22,130 bases of DNA, from positions 1 to 22,130 of the forward strand of contig JALVTI010000141.1 in NCBI GenBank assembly GCA_027035985.1. Direction: 5' to 3'. Shown here in pieces: positions 15,279 to 22,130 of the stretch. Position numbers and translations under genes: made by a program. The notes under the pieces were generated by a model. The model saw nothing but the letters and a program-made list of their open reading frames with translations. It searched no databases and was not told the DNA's origin. Numbering within the stretch: the stretch's first letter is position 1; each line of letters starts with the position of its first letter. This DNA comes from Aquificales bacterium (GTDB taxonomy: Bacteria; Aquificota; Aquificia; Aquificales; QOAS01).

Positions 15279-18200
15279 TTAACCTACCTCTTCAAACATT
15301 AGTTTTCTAAAGGTCGGCTCTATAGCTTTATAACCGCACACAATTGCATCGCCGTTTATGTAAAGTTCATCGGGAGCGTATTCTTTGATTTCCCTTTCAA
15401 TAATATCCCTATCTTTTACATAATCTAACTCTTTTAAACTTCTCCAAACTATTGCCACTTTTTTATTATCTTTTTCCCCAAAAACAAAGATGTATTTCCT
15501 TCCGTTTTCCTCTAAGGTTTTGTATCTGTTGACTTTTACACCGAATAGGTAGTTAAAGGTTTCCACCACATCCACATTTACGGTTTTTAGCTCGTAATTT
15601 TCATACACTTTTAGTTTGTAATTAAACGGGTCTGCAAGGTTTTCGTTGTTTAAAAGCGTATTACTTCCTTTGGTTTCAAAGTCAAGCATATACTTTACAA
15701 AGTAGTCGGGAAGACTGTAGAGGAATTCTCTTTGTTTTTCATCTAATTCTTCAAATTTCTTAAATTCTATGTTTTCCAATGCGTCTTCGTATTGTTCTAA
15801 GGTGTGGTATTTGAAAAATACTCCTAAGCCATCCATATCTTGCGGTTTTCCTTCCTTCCAATTAAAGGAATAAGCTATTTTTTTAATTCTTGGAATAATG
15901 ACTGTGTAGAAATAATCCGATATTTCTACCAATATAAATTTTCTATTTCCACCATCTTCTTTGTTTAATTTCATTACTGCGTGGGCTGTTGTGCCTGAAC
16001 CTGCAAAGAAATCTAGGATAATACTACAATTTGATTTATTTGTAAGCTGTATTAGCTTACTAACCAATTTAGTAGGTTTAGGATTACTAAAAATTCCTTT
16101 TTCTAAAATATTACTAACTTCTTCATTAGCTTCATGAGTATGTCCGAATTCTTCATATTTCCATATACTACCTATTTTCCTTCCTTTTTCTTGAACATCT
16201 TTTAAAAAGGTTTTTACTACAGGCTCTTTGCCTTTTGAGGGAAAATAAATCCTATTTTCATAGAAAAGTTCCAGTAATTTTTCCTTACTATATCTAGGAA
16301 ACCGTCCAGGTGGACATATCCATTTAAATCCATTAGGAAAAACAAATTCACGATATTGATGTATGCTTCCACTTTTCGCATGCAAAGGTGTAGCTTTCCA
16401 GGGACCACGAGGGTCATTATCAGGATTTGAGTATCGTTGATTCATTTCTTCAGTTCTAGGTAAGGAAAAAGGTTCTAACTTAGAAATTAACTTTGCATAT
16501 AATAATAAATACTCATGTTGTTGAGAGATAAACTTTACATCATTAGATACAGTGTATTTACTATGCCATACTACTTGCATAATGTAATTTTCAGAGCCAA
16601 ATAAATGGTCCATTAAGTTTCTAAGTGAATGAACGGAAGTATTGTCTATACTTATAGCAATTACTCCCTTGGAAGATAAAATTTTTTTTGCAACTAATAA
16701 TCTATTCTCCATCATCGTTAACCATGAAGAATGTTGATAACTGTCCTTATAAAGGAATTCATCATTTCCAGTGTTATATGGCGGGTCAATATAAATTGTT
16801 TTTACCTTTTCCCTATATTTCCCTAAAAGCAAATTGAGAGCCTGCCAATTTTCCGATTTAATCAAAATACCGTCCAAAATATCGTCTAAATTGCGGTTTT
16901 TGGAAACCTCACAAATCAATTTCCACTTAAAGTTTTCGTCAAAATATCTTGTATCAATAGGCAGTTTCTTCCAATTGCCTTTTTCATCTTTTAAATCCTC
17001 TTCCGATTTCACTTCAAGTCCAAATAATTCTTTCCACTCCTTAAGTTGTTTTTCGTTGTTTAAAATCTCACTCAATACGGATTTGAGAAATTCCTCTCCC
17101 GCATATTTTTCAATACGGTCTAAGGTAATCACATAATGGGTGGAAATAACAAACTTCTTTTTCTCCCAAAGTCTCTTTTGAAAGTTTTCCAATTGGGATA
17201 GAAATTCTATAACTTTTAAGGCTACTCTCCTAAAGGCTCTAACTCCTATCAGATAAAGCCTTAGTTTGTCAAAGTATCCGCTTTTATCCAAAATATCCAA
17301 GTCTTCTAACTGTAAAAACTCATTTTTGATATAAAAATCTAATTCCCTTGTAAGGAATTCCTTTAAATTTTTGTGGATAAAGTAATCAGTTGTGTTCCTT
17401 TTGGTAAAGTTCCTTAAGTGTTTCTCTATATAACTTTTACCATCTTTGGATTTGGGGTCTTTTTCAAAAATTAACCTTGCGGGGGAATTTTGAGGGATTT
17501 TTTCCTTTAAGGTCTTAACTATATCCTTATTAATCTCCTCTTGAACCGCTTTGGTATTTCCCTTTTTGTATTTCTCCTCTTCCTCTTCGGTGGGGTGTCT
17601 GTATTCAAAGTTAATGGTTAATTCGTTGTTCTTTTCATTAAAATCGTATGGTTGCTCTTTGTGTAGGAAAAACCTTTGTCCGTTGGGTTTGGCATTGGCT
17701 ACCTCATCCTGGATATTTATCAATTTGAAAACCACTTTTAGTTTGTTGTCTATTTTGAAAACATACTTTCGTAGATATTCGGTTGTTTTGATGTAGTATT
17801 GGTCTTTGTTAGCCCAATAGAGGTAAACTTCTTCCCCGTTGTAGGGAATGCAATACTTTTCCTTTCTGCCGTATCTCCTTTGGGAAATGAAATCTCCATC
17901 TTTGTAGTATCGGGAGAAAAACTCTATTAGGTGATTGTAAATTTCTTTTTCTAAATTTCTTGCAGTATTAATTTGTTCTATCTGTTTTTTTAACCTTTCA
18001 TATTCCGCAATTTCATCGGCAAAATCTTCTCTGTAAATTTTAGCTCTTTCCTTATCTCCTTTTTCCAAAGCTTCTAAATATTTTTTAACTCCGCTTTTGG
18101 AGGAAATTTTCTTCAATTCCTCTTCTAATTCCTTTTGTTCCTCCGCACTTATCAACTCCAATTGTGTTTTAACTTCCTCTATTAGTTCCTTTTCTATAAA

Positions 18201-18326
18201 ATTTTCTATTTCCTTCCTTTTGTAGTTGATTATTCGGTAAATTCCGAAGTCTAAATCTTCTTCCTCCAATTGAAATATTTGTTTTAAGGTTTCCTTTAGT
18301 TTTTCTTGTAAATTGGTGCTTGACAT
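15279..18326 (-). CDS. mod: Type III-like DNA methyltransferase subunit (Mod), probably N6-adenine
   Basis: The protein has 1015 residues from the ATG at 18326. An in-frame TTG at 18341 would add five, but GGAGG at 18335-18339 overlaps that TTG and sits 8 bases before the ATG, so the ATG is preferred. Order is motif IV DPPYNTGND (514-522), then a target-recognition region, then motif I LDFFAGSGTTAHAV (771-784), which is the beta-class amino-methyltransferase order used by Type III Mod. About 480 residues precede motif IV (DFGIYRIINYKRKEI, coiled-coil E/K stretch), making it much larger than the classic EcoP1/EcoP15I Mod of about 645. The long-Mod form does occur in other prokaryotes. Roughly 15900-16790 has different codon preferences from the rest (see findings). 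It is co-transcribed with res and responsible for self-protection. Confidence 0.88.
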   Translation of the reverse strand: MSSTNLQEKLKETLKQIFQLEEEDLDFGIYRIINYKRKEIENFIEKELIEEVKTQLELISAEEQKELEEELKKISSKSGVKKYLEALEKGDKERAKIYREDFADEIAEYERLKKQIEQINTARNLEKEIYNHLIEFFSRYYKDGDFISQRRYGRKEKYCIPYNGEEVYLYWANKDQYYIKTTEYLRKYVFKIDNKLKVVFKLINIQDEVANAKPNGQRFFLHKEQPYDFNEKNNELTINFEYRHPTEEEEEKYKKGNTKAVQEEINKDIVKTLKEKIPQNSPARLIFEKDPKSKDGKSYIEKHLRNFTKRNTTDYFIHKNLKEFLTRELDFYIKNEFLQLEDLDILDKSGYFDKLRLYLIGVRAFRRVALKVIEFLSQLENFQKRLWEKKKFVISTHYVITLDRIEKYAGEEFLKSVLSEILNNEKQLKEWKELFGLEVKSEEDLKDEKGNWKKLPIDTRYFDENFKWKLICEVSKNRNLDDILDGILIKSENWQALNLLLGKYREKVKTIYIDPPYNTGNDEFLYKDSYQHSSWLTMMENRLLVAKKILSSKGVIAISIDNTSVHSLRNLMDHLFGSENYIMQVVWHSKYTVSNDVKFISQQHEYLLLYAKLISKLEPFSLPRTEEMNQRYSNPDNDPRGPWKATPLHAKSGSIHQYREFVFPNGFKWICPPGRFPRYSKEKLLELFYENRIYFPSKGKEPVVKTFLKDVQEKGRKIGSIWKYEEFGHTHEANEEVSNILEKGIFSNPKPTKLVSKLIQLTNKSNCSIILDFFAGSGTTAHAVMKLNKEDGGNRKFILVEISDYFYTVIIPRIKKIAYSFNWKEGKPQDMDGLGVFFKYHTLEQYEDALENIEFKKFEELDEKQREFLYSLPDYFVKYMLDFETKGSNTLLNNENLADPFNYKLKVYENYELKTVNVDVVETFNYLFGVKVNRYKTLEENGRKYIFVFGEKDNKKVAIVWRSLKELDYVKDRDIIEREIKEYAPDELYINGDAIVCGYKAIEPTFRKLMFEEVG

Positions 18327-18334
18327 TGCGGAAG

Positions 18335-18339
18335 CCTCC
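18335..18339 (-). promoter_or_regulatory. Shine-Dalgarno sequence that decides the mod start
   Basis: On the minus strand TTTTGGAGG is followed by eight bases and the ATG at 18326-18324. The TTG alternative start at 18341-18339 shares bases with this site and would have no ribosome-binding site of its own. Confidence 0.75.
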
Positions 18340-18341
18340 AA

Positions 18342-18405
18342 AATATTTTTTAATTTAAAAACCGTGAAAAAACCAAAGAGGGGACAGAAAGTAGATTAGC
18401 TAAGA
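18342..18405 (-). other. Gap between serA and mod
   Basis: About 64 bases before the TTG (79 before the ATG) separate the serA stop from mod. The stretch is AT-rich (TTTTTAAATTAAAAAATATTTT), so a mod promoter could lie there, but I cannot name convincing -35 and -10 boxes. No clear terminator follows serA. No direct repeat or integrase-type attachment site is visible at this edge of the AT-rich block. Confidence 0.3.
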
Positions 18406-20016
18406 TTAAAGTTTTATCTGCTTGAGGCTGATAATTTCGGGTATCTGACGGAGGAGCTCGAGAGCCTCTTCGGGTGCGGGTTCGTCGAGGTTTAGAACCC
18501 CTATAGCCCTTCCGCCCCTCTTTTCCCTACCGAGTTTAAAGCCGGCTATGTTTATGTTGAACTTGCCGAGGATATTGCCTATCTTGCCGATGACGCCGGG
18601 AATATCGCGGTTTTCGAAGACGAGCAGAACACCCTCCGGTTCTACATAAACCTTAAAGCTGTCTATCTGAACGAAGCGCGGCAGGTATCCCTCGAGAACG
18701 CTCCCGGCGACGCTCCTCTTGCCCAGGTCGGTGTAGACGGTCACCTTAACGAGGTGTTTGAAGTCGGGGCTGTCCTCGCTGGCGACCTCCTCCACCTTTA
18801 TGCCCTTTTCGCGGGCTATGAAGGGCGCGTTCAGTATGTTAACCGGGTAGTCGACGGTCTCCTTCAGGATACCGCTAAGAACCGCGGCGGTAATCGGCTT
18901 TACGTGTTCGGCTATATCGCCGTAGACCTCTACTTTGACCTCCCTCGGGTGGACGCCCGCCCACTGGACGATAAAACGCCCCATCTTTTCGGCGAGGTCG
19001 AGAACCGGCTTTATAAGCCCCAGCGCCGAGAGATCGGGGAAGGGCGCGTTGACGACGTGCTCGGGAGTCTCGCCCTTAAGCGCCTTTAACACCTGCTGGG
19101 CTACCATAACGGCGACGTTGGTCTGCGACTCCCTCGTGTTTGCGCCGATGTGGGGAGACAGCGAGAGGTTTATCTTACCCTCCTCCCAAAGTTGGAGAAG
19201 TGCGTCTATAAACTCCTTGGGCGGGGGTTCCGGTTTGAACACGTCGAGGGCTATCCCCTTAATCTTGCCGGTTTTGGCAACCTCCACGAGGTCGTCCTGA
19301 TTTATTATTCCCCCCCTCGCGCAGTTTACTATGTAAACCCCATCCTTCATGAGTTCCAATTCCCTCTTAGATATCATGTTGAGGGTTTCTTCGGTGAGGG
19401 GGGCGTGTATGGTCAGGACGTCAATCTCCTTTAGCATATCGTCGAGGTTGTCGACCAGCTTAACGCCGAGGCGTTCCGCCTTTTCGGGGGGGATATAGGG
19501 ATCGTAGGCGTAGACCTCCATACCGAAGGCTTTAGTCCTTATGGCTATCTGGGAGCCTATATTTCCCAAACCTATAATTCCGAGCTTCTTGCCGAAGAGC
19601 TCTTCGCCCATAAACTTTTTGCGCTCCCATTTGCCCTGGGCGACCGATTGGTGGGCTTTGTGTCCGTTCCTCATGATGGTGAGCATGTGCATCATGGTGA
19701 GTTCGGTCGCCCCTATGGTGTTGGCGCCGGGTGTGTTGACGACCAGTATTCCTCTTTTGGAACACTCCTCCAAATCGACGTTATCGACGCCCACACCAGC
19801 CCTTCCGACAACCTTCAGGTTTTTGGCGCGTTCCAAAAGCTCTTTGTTTACGGGGGTGCGGCTTCGGGTAATAATCGCGTGGTAGGGTTCTATAATCTCG
19901 AGGAGTTCCTCGAAGGGTATTTCCGGTCTGTAATCGACTTCCACTTCGGGGTCGTTTTGGAGTATCTTAATCCCCTCTTCGGCTATGGGGTCGGTGATGA
20001 TAACCTTATAGGTCAT
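18406..20016 (-). CDS. serA: D-3-phosphoglycerate dehydrogenase
   Basis: The 536-residue enzyme oxidises 3-phosphoglycerate with NAD to 3-phosphohydroxypyruvate, the first step of serine synthesis. Substrate domain residues include TRSRTPV and GRAGVGVDNVD. The Rossmann motif is GLGNIG (149-154). Catalytic residues appear as R234 (NCARGG), E263 (DVFKPEPP) and H289 (SPHIGANT). The spacing between the last two is a few residues longer than usual. After about residue 320 comes the intervening ASB domain, then a C-terminal ACT domain (RDIPGVIGKIGNILGKFNIN, from about 460), where serine feedback is expected. This is the long form found in many bacteria. Start context is ACCTTATG, with no strong Shine-Dalgarno sequence. 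Core-like composition. Confidence 0.94.
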   Translation of the reverse strand: MTYKVIITDPIAEEGIKILQNDPEVEVDYRPEIPFEELLEIIEPYHAIITRSRTPVNKELLERAKNLKVVGRAGVGVDNVDLEECSKRGILVVNTPGANTIGATELTMMHMLTIMRNGHKAHQSVAQGKWERKKFMGEELFGKKLGIIGLGNIGSQIAIRTKAFGMEVYAYDPYIPPEKAERLGVKLVDNLDDMLKEIDVLTIHAPLTEETLNMISKRELELMKDGVYIVNCARGGIINQDDLVEVAKTGKIKGIALDVFKPEPPPKEFIDALLQLWEEGKINLSLSPHIGANTRESQTNVAVMVAQQVLKALKGETPEHVVNAPFPDLSALGLIKPVLDLAEKMGRFIVQWAGVHPREVKVEVYGDIAEHVKPITAAVLSGILKETVDYPVNILNAPFIAREKGIKVEEVASEDSPDFKHLVKVTVYTDLGKRSVAGSVLEGYLPRFVQIDSFKVYVEPEGVLLVFENRDIPGVIGKIGNILGKFNINIAGFKLGREKRGGRAIGVLNLDEPAPEEALELLRQIPEIISLKQIKL

Positions 20017-20075
20017 AAGGTCTCAATTTTATTCCCGCAAAGGTGTTGCCCCTTCCCCTGTCCTCCAAAAGGTGC

Positions 20076-20104
20076 GAAAAGAAAGGAAACCCCTATCGGG
20101 GGTT
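20076..20104 (-). terminator. Rho-independent terminator at the end of the ppx gene
   Basis: Read on the minus strand, AACCCC-CGATA-GGGGTT is followed by TCCTTTCTTTT. The stem (plus-strand 20088-20104) overlaps the last codons and TAG stop of the ppx gene. The T-tract is interrupted by C residues, so strength is moderate. It would separate the amt-pilD-ppx group from serA. Confidence 0.6.
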
Positions 20105-21013
20105 GTTTTGTTTCCCCTTCAAGAGGAAATTGGCTATTATCGCCCCGTGCTTAACCGCCCAGTCGCTGACGACTATTTCCCCCTTTTGGAAGAGCTCCAG
20201 CGTGCGCCAGAATATCGCCGCGCCGGCGACAATCGCCTCCGCCCTTCTGTCCTCTATTTGGGGGATTTTCCTCCTCTCCTCCACGCTCATGGAGGACAAC
20301 TTTTCGAACCAATACCTAATCCTCTCTTTGGTTAAAACCTTTCCGTTTACCTCTTTCGGGTCGTAGGGATATATCCCGTATTCGAGAGCGGCTATCGTTG
20401 TTATGGTTCCTCCCAGACCTACGAGGGTATCAACCGGTCTTGCGACCTTTGAGATTTCCCCGTCGAGGAATTCTATTAATTTTTTCAATTCCTCCGCCGT
20501 AGGCGGGTCGTGTTTTAAAAAGGTTTCGGCGAGGTTTACAATCCCAAAGGGGAGCGATACGACCTCTTTCGGCTCCTCTCCCTCACCGAAGATGTATTCG
20601 GTGGAGCCTCCCCCCTGGTCTACAACGCAGACCTTACCCTTAGGGCGGACAGCGTAGTAGGCGCCCAGATAGGCGTATCTCCCCTCTTCCTCCGGGGGAA
20701 TTACACGGATTTCTATTCCCAGCTTTTGGACTTCGTTTAAAAACCTGTCTCTATTTTGGGCTACCCTCAAGGCTTCCGTTCCCAAAGCGAGGCACTTATC
20801 GACTTTATATTCCTCGCAGAGTTTTTTGTATCTCTTTAGAACCTCGAGGGTTTCCTTTATAGCCTCCTCCGAAAGGAGTTTGGTCTGCTTTACCCTCCTT
20901 CCGAGGGCGGTTATATGCCCCTCCTCGTAGAGTATCTCGAAGGTATTCCCTTTAATCTCCGCTATCGTTATCCGGGTGGAGTAGGTTCCTATATCTATAA
21001 CGGCAACCCTCAT
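20093..21013 (-). CDS. Ppx/GppA-family exopolyphosphatase or guanosine pentaphosphatase
   Basis: The 306-residue actin-like (ASKHA) fold protein shows phosphate-1 motif VAVIDIGTYSTRITIAE at the N-terminus, LALGTEALRVAQNRDRFL, the catalytic-Glu region VIPPEEEGRYAYLGA, phosphate-2 VVDQGGGSTEYIFG and adenosine-side motif LVGLGGTITTIAA (with AEAIVAGAAIF later). It hydrolyses terminal phosphates of polyphosphate, or pppGpp to ppGpp; the two cannot be told apart here. Length matches the short, two-domain form without the C-terminal HD-like domain of E. coli Ppx. It lies 13 bases after the prepilin peptidase gene. Start context is CCCTTATG without a Shine-Dalgarno sequence. Confidence 0.88.
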   Translation of the reverse strand: MRVAVIDIGTYSTRITIAEIKGNTFEILYEEGHITALGRRVKQTKLLSEEAIKETLEVLKRYKKLCEEYKVDKCLALGTEALRVAQNRDRFLNEVQKLGIEIRVIPPEEEGRYAYLGAYYAVRPKGKVCVVDQGGGSTEYIFGEGEEPKEVVSLPFGIVNLAETFLKHDPPTAEELKKLIEFLDGEISKVARPVDTLVGLGGTITTIAALEYGIYPYDPKEVNGKVLTKERIRYWFEKLSSMSVEERRKIPQIEDRRAEAIVAGAAIFWRTLELFQKGEIVVSDWAVKHGAIIANFLLKGKQNNPR

Positions 21014-21026
21014 AAGGGAGGGGATT

Positions 21027-21809
21027 TTAAGCCCCCCCGTAGAGGAAACTTAATATTCCCAATTTCCTGCAGAGGAGACCTATAACCGCACCCAACGATA
21101 GGAAGGGAACGAAGGGAACCGCAAATTGAAGGGAGCGGTTTCTGACTACCTGCGGGAGGAAGAAGAGAAGCGCGAATATCGCACCCAAAAAGAGGGAGCA
21201 GTAAACGCCGGTATAGCCCTCAAAAGCCCCAATCATAGCCAAGACCTTCGCATCTCCCAGCCCGAGGGGAACTATTCCCTTTAGGAAGTAGTAGAGCAGT
21301 ATCAACAGAACCACGACGCCTGCACCTATCAGCGCGGCTATAAAGCTTTCGGTGGAGGTTATGTCGGGGCGGAAGAAGGAGAGCGCCAAGCCTGCAACCA
21401 GCCCCCCGAGGCTGAGGGTATCGGGAACCTCGAAGGTTTTCCAGTCGATGAGGGAAATAACGAGGAGTATGTAAACCATCAGGGTATAGGAGAAGACTGT
21501 CAACCAACCTTGGTCGGAGTATAACAGGTAGACCACCACCGGTGTTATTCCTCCGAGGAGTTCCACTAAGGGGTAGCGGAGGGGTATCTTCCACCCGCAG
21601 TGGCGGCATCTACCCTTCAAAACCAGGTAGGAGATTAGCGGTATGTTGTCGTACCACTTAATGGGGGTTTTGCAGTTGGGGCAGTAAGACCTCCCCTTGA
21701 GGATACCTTTGAGGTTCTCCCTTTCCGAAAAGCGGTAGATGAGGACGTTTAAAAAACTCCCAACGGTTAGACCGAAAACAAATAACACAAAGAGGACGAG
21801 GTATTCCAT
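21027..21809 (-). CDS. pilD: Type IV prepilin peptidase / N-methyltransferase
   Basis: The 260-residue polytopic inner-membrane aspartic protease (A24 family) cleaves the leader peptides of type IV pilins and type II secretion pseudopilins and N-methylates the new terminus. The N-terminal helix is followed by GSFLNVLIYRF and two CxxC pairs (CPNCKTP and CRHCGWK) in the cytoplasmic methyltransferase domain, preceding PLRYPLVELL. Catalytic aspartates are in LIDWKTFEVPD and in GLGDAKVLAMIGAF (the GxGD motif). About seven hydrophobic helices are visible. It is the bifunctional long form. No strong Shine-Dalgarno sequence (GTTTTAATG). Same strand as amt (38 bases away) and ppx. Confidence 0.93.
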   Translation of the reverse strand: MEYLVLFVLFVFGLTVGSFLNVLIYRFSERENLKGILKGRSYCPNCKTPIKWYDNIPLISYLVLKGRCRHCGWKIPLRYPLVELLGGITPVVVYLLYSDQGWLTVFSYTLMVYILLVISLIDWKTFEVPDTLSLGGLVAGLALSFFRPDITSTESFIAALIGAGVVVLLILLYYFLKGIVPLGLGDAKVLAMIGAFEGYTGVYCSLFLGAIFALLFFLPQVVRNRSLQFAVPFVPFLSLGAVIGLLCRKLGILSFLYGGA

Positions 21810-21847
21810 TAAAACCTAAAAGGGTAAGGGAGAAAGGGGAAAACCTA

Positions 21848-22130
21848 TTAGCGGTCTCCGTAAGCCTTCTCCCCGTGAAGGTGTTTGTCGAGACCTTCGA
21901 TTTCGACCTCTTCGGGAACGCGCAAGCTGCCGAAGATTGCGCCGACGACCTTAAGTAGTATCCAGCTGACAACGGCGGTGTAGACGATAACTACAACCGT
22001 TCCCACTATTTGGGGAACTATCAGGGAAACGCCGCCGTAAAAGAGACCGTTGGCGTCGCCGACAGCCTTGGAGGCGAAGAGCGCTATGGCGAGGGTTCCG
22101 GTTATACCGCCAACGCCGTGGACGCCGAAA
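21848..22130 (-). CDS. amt: Ammonium transporter, C-terminal part (5' end outside window)
   Basis: The last 93 residues of an Amt/MEP/Rh channel for ammonium uptake are present. FGVHGVGGITGTLAIALFAS includes the pore-lining conserved H-G-x-G-G-x-x-G of Amt transmembrane helix 10. Helix 11 (LIVPQIVGTVVVIVYTAVVS) follows, and the cytoplasmic tail ends GLDKHLHGEKAYGDR, which matches the family's E-x-x-G-L-D-x-x-x-H-G-E-x-A-Y. This tail is the part known to contact P-II (GlnK) regulators. The gene continues beyond the window edge. No terminator is evident before the prepilin peptidase gene. Confidence 0.93.
   Translation of the reverse strand, partial: FGVHGVGGITGTLAIALFASKAVGDANGLFYGGVSLIVPQIVGTVVVIVYTAVVSWILLKVVGAIFGSLRVPEEVEIEGLDKHLHGEKAYGDR

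Noticed and set aside
18326..18341. TTG at 18341 as the mod start
   Set aside because: It overlaps the GGAGG site that is ideally placed for the ATG at 18326.

Overview
The window is chromosomal DNA from a Gram-negative, probably thermophilic bacterium. The best guess is Aquificota, perhaps a Desulfurobacteriaceae-like lineage. This rests on ADP-heptose (LPS) synthesis, a type IV prepilin peptidase, charge-rich proteins, AGG/ATA-rich codon use and the gene mix. The phylum is an inference from style and was not tested.

Layout. At 3-134 (+) is the tail of an unidentified gene. At 131-3184 (-) lies an AT-rich block that is best read as one decayed gene: an N-terminal domain, a NACHT NTPase domain and about 41 pentapeptide repeats. 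It is broken by one in-frame TGA and three single-base frameshifts. At 3332-5959 (+) is a compact cluster: ADP-heptose synthase nucleotidylyltransferase (rfaE2-like), TruD, a small membrane-anchored protein and a NagD-like HAD phosphatase, closed by a clear terminator. Next come prs, ribosomal protein L25, a tRNA-Leu(CAA) with a consensus promoter, a 38-residue membrane peptide, mnmE, rho and a YfbR-like HD protein (6021-12115, +).

From 12098 to 18326 (-) a second AT-rich block carries an intact Type III-like restriction-modification pair, mod then res. It runs convergently into the last codons of the HD gene. Its minus-strand neighbours on the far side are serA, a Ppx/GppA phosphatase, a prepilin peptidase and the C-terminus of an ammonium transporter, which runs off the end.

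How the genes relate. The housekeeping genes cover nucleotide supply (prs), translation and tRNA modification (rplY/ctc, tRNA-Leu, mnmE, truD), transcription termination (rho), serine synthesis, polyphosphate/ppGpp turnover, pilus assembly and nitrogen uptake. Two base-compositionally foreign defence modules sit among them: a dead NACHT-pentapeptide NLR-like gene and a live R-M system. The methylase gene of the R-M system is itself a mosaic, with its catalytic/target-recognition cassette in a different codon dialect. Other points to follow up are the tandem, half-degenerate HD protein and a recurring CYTTATG start context in genes without a Shine-Dalgarno sequence.
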